DNA from: Bacilli bacterium
Lineage (GTDB): Bacteria > Bacillota_I > Bacilli_A > ML615J-28 > CAG-698
Reading direction: 5' to 3'
Assembly (NCBI GenBank): GCA_028702495.1
Contig: JAQVOS010000006.1
Span: 1-46,247 of the forward strand
Length of the DNA stretch: 46,247 bases
A program made the translations under genes and the position numbers. Shown here piece by piece: positions 1 through 6,680 of the stretch. Within the stretch, counting starts at the first letter, position 1. Each line of letters starts with the position of its first letter. A model generated the notes under the pieces. That model saw nothing but the letters and a program-made list of their open reading frames with translations. It searched no databases and was not told the DNA's origin.

Positions 1-114
1 TTTGGTGACTATCGCAAAGTGGACACACCTGTTCCCATCTCGAACACAGAAGTTAAGCACTTTAGCGCCGATGATAGTAAGCTTCGAGCTTGCGAAAGTA
101 GGTCGTTGCCAAGC
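1..114 (+). rRNA. rrf: 5S ribosomal RNA
   Basis: The sequence matches the Bacillota 5S rRNA pattern: the opening TTTGGTGACTAT pairs with the closing GTTGCCAAGC, and the conserved core CCGTTCCCAT-like block (CTGTTCCCATCTCGAACAC) and GAAGTTAAGC follow. About 114 nt, close to the usual 5S length, so it is essentially complete; the exact ends are by analogy. It begins at the window edge, so 16S and 23S genes probably lie just outside, and the tRNA array follows directly. Confidence 0.93.
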
Positions 115-135
115 TTTCTTTCTATTTTTAGTCCT

Positions 136-211
136 GGGGGTTTAGCTCAGCTGGGAGAGCATTTGCCTTACAAGCAAAGGGTCGGCGGTTCGATCCCGTC
201 AACCCCCACCA
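136..211 (+). tRNA. tRNA-Val (anticodon TAC)
   Basis: A cloverleaf is visible: acceptor GGGGGTT pairs with AACCCCC, the anticodon loop is CTTACAA (TAC), the T loop is TTCGATC, and CCA is encoded. It reads GTA/GTN codons. First tRNA after 5S rRNA. Confidence 0.95.
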
Positions 212-216
212 TTTTT

Positions 217-293
<77 letters not shown>

Positions 294-302
294 TTCGTTT
301 AT

Positions 303-378
303 GTCTTCGTAGCTCAGCTGGCAGAGCAACTGACTTTTAATCAGTGGGTCGGACGTTCGAATCGTCTCGGAGACACCA
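303..378 (+). tRNA. tRNA-Lys (anticodon TTT)
   Basis: Acceptor GTCTTCG pairs with CGGAGAC (one G-T pair); anticodon loop CTTTTAA gives TTT; encoded CCA. Confidence 0.95.
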
Positions 379-384
379 TTTATT

Positions 385-471
385 GCCTGAGTGGCGGAAT
401 AGGTAGACGCGTGGGACTTAAAATCCCATGATAGCAATATCGTGCGGGTTCAATTCCCGCCTTAGGCACCA
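385..471 (+). tRNA. tRNA-Leu (anticodon TAA)
   Basis: Acceptor GCCTGAG pairs with CTTAGGC; anticodon loop CTTAAAA gives TAA. The long variable arm and total of 87 nt are typical of a class II leucine tRNA; CCA is encoded. Confidence 0.95.
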
Positions 472-498
472 ATTCATAATTCCGTACAATGAAAAAAT

Positions 499-574
499 GG
501 GTCCTTAGCTCAGCTGGGAGAGCGCCTGTTTTGCACGCAGGAGGTCATCGGTTCGAAACCGTTAGGATCCACCA
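499..574 (+). tRNA. tRNA-Ala (anticodon TGC)
   Basis: Acceptor GGGTCCT pairs with AGGATCC with one G-T pair; anticodon loop TTTGCAC gives TGC; encoded CCA. Confidence 0.94.
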
Positions 575-596
575 TTTTTTGCTATTTTATTCTACT

Positions 597-673
597 GGCG
601 GTGTAGCTTAGTTGGCTAGAGCGTACGGTTCATACCCGTGAGGTCGTAAGTTCAAATCTTACCACCGCTACCA
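597..673 (+). tRNA. elongator tRNA-Met (anticodon CAT)
   Basis: Anticodon loop TTCATAC gives CAT. Of the three CAT tRNAs in this array, this one resembles the Bacillus elongator Met tRNA (GGCGGTGTAGCT start, CGTACGGTTCATACCCGTG arm). CCA encoded. Confidence 0.9.
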
Positions 674-677
674 TTTT

Positions 678-753
678 GGACCCGTAGCTCAATGGTTAGA
701 GCTACCGGCTCATAACCGGTCGGTTGTAGGTTCGAGTCCTACCGGGTCCACCA
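678..753 (+). tRNA. tRNA-Ile2 (anticodon CAT, lysidine-modified)
   Basis: Anticodon loop CTCATAA gives CAT. The body (GGACCCG acceptor, GGCTCATAACC arm) resembles the Bacillus Ile2 tRNA whose C34 is changed to lysidine by TilS so that it reads ATA. Assignment to Ile rather than Met is from family resemblance. Confidence 0.85.
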
Positions 754-827
754 GTTTTAGAATAATAACAAGTGTAATGACATAGGTTATAATAGATGTT
801 ATACCAAGTGTTGTAACACATATTGAT

Positions 828-903
<76 letters not shown>

Positions 904-907
904 TTTT

Positions 908-983
908 GGTCTCGTGGTGTAGTGGTTAACATGCCAGTCTGTCACACTGGAGATCGCGGGTTCAAGTCCCGTCGAGACCGCCA
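908..983 (+). tRNA. tRNA-Asp (anticodon GTC)
   Basis: Acceptor GGTCTCG pairs with CGAGACC; anticodon loop CTGTCAC gives GTC; discriminator G followed by CCA. Confidence 0.95.
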
Positions 984-997
984 TATTTTTATATTGT

Positions 998-1073
998 GGC
1001 TCGGTAGCTCAGTTGGTAGAGCAAAGGACTGAAAATCCTTGTGTGGGCAGTTCAATTCTGCCCCGAGCCACCA
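998..1073 (+). tRNA. tRNA-Phe (anticodon GAA)
   Basis: Acceptor GGCTCGG pairs with CCGAGCC; anticodon loop CTGAAAA gives GAA; encoded CCA. Confidence 0.95.
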
Positions 1074-1083
1074 TATTTTTCTT

Positions 1084-1174
1084 GGAGGAATACCCAAGCC
1101 TGGCTGAAGGGGTCGGTCTTGAAAACCGAAAGTCGGTAACACGAGCGGGGGTTCGAATCCCTCTTCCTCCGCCA
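1084..1174 (+). tRNA. tRNA-Ser (anticodon TGA)
   Basis: Acceptor GGAGGAA pairs with TTCCTCC; anticodon loop CTTGAAA gives TGA; a long variable arm makes it 91 nt, typical of a class II serine tRNA. Last tRNA of the array. No copy of its 3' end was seen downstream, so I have no evidence of site-specific integration here. Confidence 0.95.
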
Positions 1175-1204
1175 TAAGCAATATTAATAATTTCTATACT
1201 ATAA

Positions 1205-1234
1205 AATGATTGTCCTAACAGGGACAATTTTTTA
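1205..1234 (+). terminator. terminator of the rRNA/tRNA operon
   Basis: Arms ATTGTCC and GGACAAT around a short loop, flanked by A-rich sequence upstream and a T-run downstream, form a rho-independent terminator. Confidence 0.85.
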
Positions 1235-1275
1235 TATTCAAGGAACAATTATTTTATAAAATTGTTTTTTATAGG

Positions 1276-1304
1276 TTGACACGAGGTATTAATCATGATA
1301 CAAT
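1276..1304 (+). promoter_or_regulatory. sigma-A-type promoter of the LRR lipoprotein gene
   Basis: TTGACA at 1276-1281, a 17-bp spacer and TACAAT at 1299-1304 form a near-consensus promoter 31 bp before the LRR gene. Confidence 0.85.
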
Positions 1305-1334
1305 CAGTGCAACAATGAACATTGAGGTACTAAA

Positions 1335-2147
1335 ATGATGAAAAAATGGGTGATGTTGTTGATATGTGTATTTGCAATTTGTGGACTCGTAGGTTGCATA
1401 TCCGTAAGGGTAGATGAATACATCAATGATGACAATTTTTATTATTTAAAAAAAGCAAATCGCGATGTCATTTTACTGAATGTTGAAAACAAAAAGATTA
1501 CTGATGAAGATCTTGTGACTTTTTTTAAAAATAACCGTGTCATAGAAATAGATGATGAAGCATTTCACTTATGCACTGCTCTTAGAAATATTACACTTCC
1601 CAACACAATGACAGAAATACCCATCAAGGCTTTTTATCAATTGAATCTAGAGTCGGTTTATATACCTAATAGTATCACTCATATTGGATATGATGCATTT
1701 ATGTCTTGTAGTGATCTTAAAACAGTGCATTTGCCAGAAAACCTTACTACAATTGAATCGAGGGTATTTCTTAATTGTCATCTTATAAGCATTAATATTC
1801 CTAGTAGCGTTACAAGTATTGGAGAATCTGCTTTTAGTAGTTGTCATCTTACAACTATTATTCTTCCTGAAGGACTTATAAGTATTGGAAAATTTGCTTT
1901 TAATGGTTGTCATTTCACAACTATTATTCTTCCTGAAGGACTTATAAGTATTGGAGAATCTGCTTTTTCGGTGAATACGAATCTTCAAACTGTCATTATT
2001 CCTGAAAGTGTTGAAACAATGGGAGCAAATGCATTTTATTTTTGTACGAATGCGGAAATCAAATGTAAGGTAGCATCAAAACCATCGGGATGGTCAGGTA
2101 GCTGGGCATATTATACTAAAAGCGTTGAATGGGGTTATGAAGAATAA
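1335..2147 (+). CDS. BspA-type leucine-rich-repeat lipoprotein
   Basis: A 270-residue predicted surface lipoprotein. A charged and hydrophobic signal peptide ends in the lipobox LVGC (Cys21), so the mature protein should be lipid-anchored outside the cell. From about residue 70 to the end it carries LRR_5 (BspA-like) repeats of about 23 residues, with the recurring pattern of IP or LP, then IG, then AF, then C. Proteins of this family are used for adhesion or surface binding, but no ligand can be read from the sequence. Two central repeats (about nucleotides 1828-1965) are nearly identical, a recent 69-bp tandem duplication. GAGG at 1324-1327 precedes ATG 1335; ATG 1338 is an alternative. It is a single-gene unit with its own promoter and terminator. 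Confidence 0.85.
   Translation: MMKKWVMLLICVFAICGLVGCISVRVDEYINDDNFYYLKKANRDVILLNVENKKITDEDLVTFFKNNRVIEIDDEAFHLCTALRNITLPNTMTEIPIKAFYQLNLESVYIPNSITHIGYDAFMSCSDLKTVHLPENLTTIESRVFLNCHLISINIPSSVTSIGESAFSSCHLTTIILPEGLISIGKFAFNGCHFTTIILPEGLISIGESAFSVNTNLQTVIIPESVETMGANAFYFCTNAEIKCKVASKPSGWSGSWAYYTKSVEWGYEE
1825..1965 (+). repeat. 69-bp in-frame tandem duplication inside the LRR gene
   Basis: The unit running from GCTTTTAGTAGTTGTCATC through CTTATAAGTATTGGA is repeated with few changes, including the identical stretch ATTATTCTTCCTGAAGGACT. The period is 69 bp, one 23-residue LRR unit. Confidence 0.85.
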
Positions 2148-2186
2148 ATACTAATTGATAATTACCTGTTCGTAATAGAAGCGAGT

Positions 2187-2221
2187 AAAAGCACTTAGTG
2201 TTTAACACCAAGTGCTTTTTG
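2187..2221 (+). terminator. terminator after the LRR gene
   Basis: AAAAGCACTTAGTG and CACCAAGTGCTTTTT pair around a short loop, with a T-run at the end. Confidence 0.85.
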
Positions 2222-2280
2222 TATAAGAAAGGATGAAAAATCAAAACAATAGAAAAAAGCACTAAGCATCAATAATTAAG
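2222..2280. other. intergenic, no gene
   Basis: AT-rich spacer between the LRR terminator and the duplicated regulatory element. The whole gap 2148-2555 holds only the terminator, the element at 2281-2340 and about 215 bp of AT-rich leader before the Mrr-like gene in which I see no open frame. Confidence 0.5.
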
Positions 2281-2340
2281 AAGAATTCAAGAATGAAAAA
2301 CGAATTCTTGTTTTATTTTTCACATAGTGTTACAATAATA
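2281..2340 (+). promoter_or_regulatory. palindrome-promoter element, copy 1 (upstream of Mrr-like gene)
   Basis: Inverted repeat AAGAATTC (2281-2288) / GAATTCTT (2302-2309). The right arm runs directly into TTGTTT (2308-2313), a 17-bp spacer and TACAAT (2331-2336). A second copy lies at 3362-3421. The palindrome overlaps the -35 box and so could be an operator, or the hairpin plus T-run could be a terminator of upstream reads. Confidence 0.6.
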
Positions 2341-2555
2341 GATGATAGAATGAATTGATTATTATAAAAGGTTCTAGAGACAAGTCCGAAGTTAATAATA
2401 TTTAGACTTATTTAACATTATATAGAATAGTAAACCAAATTTTTCAAAGCATAATATAAAGGCAGGGAGATTTAACAATGATTTCGACTAATTGAGTAAT
2501 TATCTAGATGTTTTTGTTCGATTGATATATAGAATACTTTGTAAGGGAGAGGCAT

Positions 2556-3245
2556 ATGAACAATAAAAGCAAAAAAAACACGATTGATAACTTGATAGAA
2601 AATACATATTACTTTTTAAAAGAGAAGTTGAACTTTGATGATATACAAGCTATTACTCTTATGGCTTCGATAATACTAATTCCAGTATCTGTATTTTTCG
2701 GTTTTTTTAATATGAAAATGGAAATGTTTAGGACAACATTATATATTACGTTAGGATTGGATTTTCTAGTAGTCATTTATTCAACTGTCAAGGCTAAATA
2801 CTTTAACAACAAACGAATTTTTTTTGCAAGAAAGCTTCAAAATATGACTATAGAAGTAAAAGATATGGACGATGTTAACAAGCTTGATCCGATTGCATTT
2901 GAATACTTTGTTAAAGAAATGTTTGTTAGAAAGGGATATAAAGCTTGGACAACGAAAAGAACACATGATAATGGAACAGATGTCATTGCAGAAAAAGGCA
3001 ATGAAAGAATTTCTATTCAGGTTAAACATAGTTCTAAGCCAATTAATGACTATGCAGTATATCAAACCCGTCGGGGGAAAATTATCTCTAAAGCAAATAA
3101 AGCTATTCTAGTAACTAATAATGAACTAACAAATCAAGCTAAACTGGCTGCTAATTATGATACAATTGAGTTTATTGATTCACATGATATCAGTCTCTTT
3201 TTAAGAAAAAACGGCACTATAAAAGTAACAAACAATAATCATTAA
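2556..3245 (+). CDS. membrane-anchored Mrr-like restriction endonuclease
   Basis: A 229-residue protein with two predicted membrane helices near the N terminus (about 31-51 and 60-79), a linker, and a C-terminal Mrr_cat (PD-(D/E)xK) nuclease domain from about residue 105. Visible motifs are the AFEYFV helix with Glu116, DNGTDV (Asp138, Asp142) and the QVK motif (Gln155, Lys157), matching the Mrr-type active site. Known Mrr proteins cut modified or foreign DNA; this architecture places the nuclease on the inner face of the membrane. GGGAG at 2545-2549 supports ATG 2556. It is first in the candidate defence island and has its own copy of the palindrome-promoter element about 215 bp upstream. 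Codon usage is visibly AT-rich. Substrate unknown. Confidence 0.82.
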   Translation: MNNKSKKNTIDNLIENTYYFLKEKLNFDDIQAITLMASIILIPVSVFFGFFNMKMEMFRTTLYITLGLDFLVVIYSTVKAKYFNNKRIFFARKLQNMTIEVKDMDDVNKLDPIAFEYFVKEMFVRKGYKAWTTKRTHDNGTDVIAEKGNERISIQVKHSSKPINDYAVYQTRRGKIISKANKAILVTNNELTNQAKLAANYDTIEFIDSHDISLFLRKNGTIKVTNNNH

Positions 3246-3361
3246 TTATTTGAGTTCACATTACTTTTTGCATATGATAAAATGAAATTATTATATAATT
3301 CATTAAGAAAATGCATGTAGATGTTAAAAACGCAACATTTTCGCATATAGAAATAATTAAC

Positions 3362-3421
3362 AAGAATTCAAAAAGGATAAATGAATTCTTGTTTTATTTT
3401 TCACATGGTGTTAAAATAAAG
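3362..3421 (+). promoter_or_regulatory. palindrome-promoter element, copy 2 (upstream of PLD-helicase gene)
   Basis: Same design as copy 1 at 2281-2340: CAAGAATTC (3361-3369) / GAATTCTTG (3383-3391), TTGTTT (3389-3394), a 17-bp spacer and TAAAAT (3412-3417). By eye about 52 of 60 positions match copy 1, including both palindrome arms and the spacer length. Confidence 0.62.
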
Positions 3422-3475
3422 TTATTATAGAATTTAATGTAACAACAATATGCATTTTAGCGGAAAAGAGTTCAT

Positions 3476-6247
3476 ATGATATCGAAATTTTTATCTAACA
3501 ATTCGAAAATTACATTTTTAGACAAAATCAAAGATGCATTAAAGAAATGTAATGAATTTTCTTTCTCTGTGAGTTTCATAAAAAAAGCAGGATTGGTATT
3601 ACTATATAAGGATATAGATGAAGCTTTGAAACGAGGAGCCATAGGAAAACTCATCACTTCTACATATCAAAACTTTACAGATCCTTCGTCATTAGACATG
3701 ATCCTGTCACTTGCAAAAATTTATTCTAACTTCGAATGTCATTTAGATTTAAACTGTTTTGGAGAGAATGGGTTTCATACAAAAGGTTACTTGTTCAAAT
3801 ACAATGATTGTGCGGAAATTGTTGTTGGATCATCTAATATAACTCGATTTGCACTACTTAAAAACATTGAGTGGAATGTATCAATAAAATCAATTAATGA
3901 TGATGAAACAATACGCGAAATTTATTATGAATTTCAATTATTATGGGATGAAACTTTCTCATTAAGTAAAGAATTGATTGCTCAATATAATAAATTAGTA
4001 GATTATTCCATTGAGAGATGGGATATGGATTATACTCTCAATTACATTAGTAAAATTAAACCTAATTACATGCAGATGAAAGCTCTAAAGGAAATAAGCA
4101 AACTGAGAAGTAGAGGCATTAATAAAGCCCTAATTATTGCAGCAACAGGAAGCGGGAAAACATATCTTGCAGCATTTGATGCTAAAAATTTTGACGCTAA
4201 AAGACTATTATTTGTTGTACATAGAGACACAATACTACACGATGCTATGGAGACATTTAGAAGTATTTTTGGTGCAAGAAAATCTTATGGATTCTTCAAC
4301 AGTAAGAATAAAGATATTGATGCCGATTTTATTTTTTCGACAAATTTTACATTATCTACAAATCTCGACTTGTTTAATCAAGATGAATTTGATTATATCA
4401 TTATTGATGAAGTACATCACGCTACGGCTGCAACCTATCAAGAAATATTATCATATTTTAACGCGCAATTTTTATTGGGGTTAACAGCAACCCCTGAAAG
4501 AATGGATAATGAATCGGTCTTTGACTTATTTGAGAAAAATGTTCCTTATGAATTAAGATTGAGAGATGCACTTATTAATGAACTAGTTGTTCCCTTTAAA
4601 TATTACGGGATCAATGATAGTTTGATTGATTATTCGGAGAAAGATGTTGTGAAGTTAATTCGCCGAATTGCTGATGACATTCACATAGAATTTGTAAAAG
4701 AAAATATTGAAAAATATCGACCTCATTCAAAACTAAAAGCTCTGGGATTTTGTCGTACTATCGAGCATGCTAGGTTAATGAGTGAAAAAATGAATTATAT
4801 TGGCTATCATACCACCTTTCTCACAGGCAAAAGCGATACTGGGGAAAGACTCTCAGCTTATAAATCATTAGAAGCCGATGATGGCGAAATCGAAATTTTA
4901 TTTGCTGTTGATTTGCTAAATGAAGGGATTGATATTCCTGCAGTCAATATGGTTCTTTTCCTACGACCAACAGAATCAGCAACTATCTTCATTCAGCAAT
5001 TGGGTCGAGGTCTAAGAAAGTATGAAAATAAAACACATTTAATTGTGCTTGATTTTATAGCAAATAGTTATACTAGAAGTGTTCAAATAGCACTTGCAAT
5101 AGGAGGATTATCTCATAGTAATAAAATTGATAAAAGATTACTTGCTCTATATGTACGAAAAAACTTTTCTCAAATTGACTTACCCATTGAAGTACATATC
5201 GATGAAATTGCAAAAGAAAAAATATTAGAATCAATTGAAAAAACCAACTTTAACACGAAACAAATACTTGAGCAAGAGTATCGAGGATTCAAGAAATATC
5301 TTGGGATAGATAATTATATTAAACACATGGATTATTTGAATTCTGATGTGGCAACAGATATCACTCGATATATCAAAAAGTATGGAAGCTATTATCATTT
5401 TTTATATGAAATTAACGAAGATGTCCCACTATTTACTCCAATTCAAATGAATTTTCTGAAATATTTATCCTCCCTTTTACCATTAGTTAGATCCTATGAA
5501 TATAAAATAGTGAAAGAATTAATAAAAGGTAAAAAATCATTATCCGATATACAAAAAGCATTTGAAGGAGAATCACTTGATATGATTCATTTCGATCATG
5601 CATTAAATAACTTACAATATCAATTCTATAGTGAAAAGGAACGCCGATCAAAAACCTGTTATATTGTGAAAGAAAATGAATTATTAAAATTGAGTTTCGA
5701 TGTGAATGATACTTTTATTGAGTTTGCGAATGATTTATTAGATTATGGAATTCACAAGTTTGATATCGATTTTTACAATTGTTCATCATTGCTTAATCCA
5801 TACTTCACATATGATAGAACTTCTCTATTGACCGTTTTGTGTCACCACACATTATCATTTAGAGAGGGAATATTTTATAAAGATGATGAACTATATTTGT
5901 TTGTTGACTTGAAAAAAGACGAAGCGATTAAAGAATGGCTTAAGTTTAAAGATAAGTTTTTAAGCGATGAAATCTTACAGTGGGAGAGTTCTACTTCCAC
6001 AACATTTACAAATTCTAAAGGTCATAGGCTCATTAAAAGTGAACACGCCCATCTATTAATTAGGAAAATTGAAAAAGAAGATGGAATTACTTTGCCCTAT
6101 ATTTATATAGGAAAAGGGACTCTTACTAATCCAAGAGAAAGTGATAATGTAAAAAAGTCGCTACTTTTTGATATTATATTAGAAAATAAAATTCCAATGT
6201 ATTTAAAGGATAATTTTGAGATACCAGAAGATGAGGATAATGAATAA
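3476..6247 (+). CDS. PLD-nuclease / DEAD-box helicase / DUF3427 fusion protein
   Basis: A 923-residue, three-part protein. Residues about 1-180 form a phospholipase-D-like nuclease domain with one HxK motif (His101, Lys103) followed by GSSN (118-121). Residues about 195-530 form an SF2 helicase: Walker A TGSGKT (224-229), DEVH (311-314), GLTATPER (335-342) and motif VI QQLGRGLR (507-514). The remainder matches the DUF3427-type tail. Homologues (COG3886/COG1061-like) are often found in defence islands, and a nuclease-translocase acting on invading DNA is the natural inference. ATG 3476 has only a weak ribosome site (GGAAAAGAG). The stop at 6245-6247 is immediately followed by the NUDIX gene start, so the two are translationally linked. 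Codon use is AT-rich, as in its neighbours. Confidence 0.88.
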   Translation: MISKFLSNNSKITFLDKIKDALKKCNEFSFSVSFIKKAGLVLLYKDIDEALKRGAIGKLITSTYQNFTDPSSLDMILSLAKIYSNFECHLDLNCFGENGFHTKGYLFKYNDCAEIVVGSSNITRFALLKNIEWNVSIKSINDDETIREIYYEFQLLWDETFSLSKELIAQYNKLVDYSIERWDMDYTLNYISKIKPNYMQMKALKEISKLRSRGINKALIIAATGSGKTYLAAFDAKNFDAKRLLFVVHRDTILHDAMETFRSIFGARKSYGFFNSKNKDIDADFIFSTNFTLSTNLDLFNQDEFDYIIIDEVHHATAATYQEILSYFNAQFLLGLTATPERMDNESVFDLFEKNVPYELRLRDALINELVVPFKYYGINDSLIDYSEKDVVKLIRRIADDIHIEFVKENIEKYRPHSKLKALGFCRTIEHARLMSEKMNYIGYHTTFLTGKSDTGERLSAYKSLEADDGEIEILFAVDLLNEGIDIPAVNMVLFLRPTESATIFIQQLGRGLRKYENKTHLIVLDFIANSYTRSVQIALAIGGLSHSNKIDKRLLALYVRKNFSQIDLPIEVHIDEIAKEKILESIEKTNFNTKQILEQEYRGFKKYLGIDNYIKHMDYLNSDVATDITRYIKKYGSYYHFLYEINEDVPLFTPIQMNFLKYLSSLLPLVRSYEYKIVKELIKGKKSLSDIQKAFEGESLDMIHFDHALNNLQYQFYSEKERRSKTCYIVKENELLKLSFDVNDTFIEFANDLLDYGIHKFDIDFYNCSSLLNPYFTYDRTSLLTVLCHHTLSFREGIFYKDDELYLFVDLKKDEAIKEWLKFKDKFLSDEILQWESSTSTTFTNSKGHRLIKSEHAHLLIRKIEKEDGITLPYIYIGKGTLTNPRESDNVKKSLLFDIILENKIPMYLKDNFEIPEDEDNE

Positions 6248-6248
6248 T

Positions 6249-6644
6249 ATGGGAAAGCATTATGAAGTTGTTGCAGCTCTCATAGTCAGAGGTGAAGAAA
6301 TATTTTGTTGTCAAAGAGGGAACAAAGGTGAGTGCGCACTAAAGTGGGAATTTCCTGGTGGAAAAATTGAGCAAGATGAAAGTCATGAAGAGGCACTCAT
6401 TCGAGAGATTAAGGAAGAACTCAATTCGACTATTAAGGTGATTAAATATATTACTACCATCCAGCATCAATACAATTCTTTCTCCTTAACGATGCATGTT
6501 TACGAATGTGAACTGGTTGAAGGCAAATTGGAATTATCAGAACACTTGAATTTCATGTGGTTACGAAAAGAAAGACTCAATCAAGTAGATTTTGCTGATG
6601 CTGATAAAAAGATAGTTTCTGTAATTTTACATAATTTATTATAA
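6249..6644 (+). CDS. NUDIX hydrolase (MutT-like)
   Basis: A 131-residue NUDIX pyrophosphohydrolase. The Nudix box is complete: GGKIEQDESHEEA then REIKEEL, fitting G-x5-E-x7-REUxEE. Such enzymes hydrolyse nucleoside diphosphates linked to another group, classically 8-oxo-dGTP or modified NTPs. ATG 6249 gives the usual MutT start and lies one base after the helicase stop, with GAGG at 6233-6236 inside the helicase end; ATG 6240, in the same frame and overlapping the stop, is an alternative. The tight coupling to a nuclease-helicase suggests it supplies or removes a nucleotide used by the same system. Housekeeping mutT cannot be excluded from sequence alone. Confidence 0.88.
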   Translation: MGKHYEVVAALIVRGEEIFCCQRGNKGECALKWEFPGGKIEQDESHEEALIREIKEELNSTIKVIKYITTIQHQYNSFSLTMHVYECELVEGKLELSEHLNFMWLRKERLNQVDFADADKKIVSVILHNLL

Positions 6645-6680
6645 GTTTAATAAAGTTCTTAAAGCAAGGGGTGGTTATCT

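Noticed and set aside
1647..1988. Minus-strand open frame of 113 codons within the LRR gene
   Set aside because: It is a repeat-driven shadow of the LRR gene: no ribosome site, and its own repeats mirror the plus-strand repeats.
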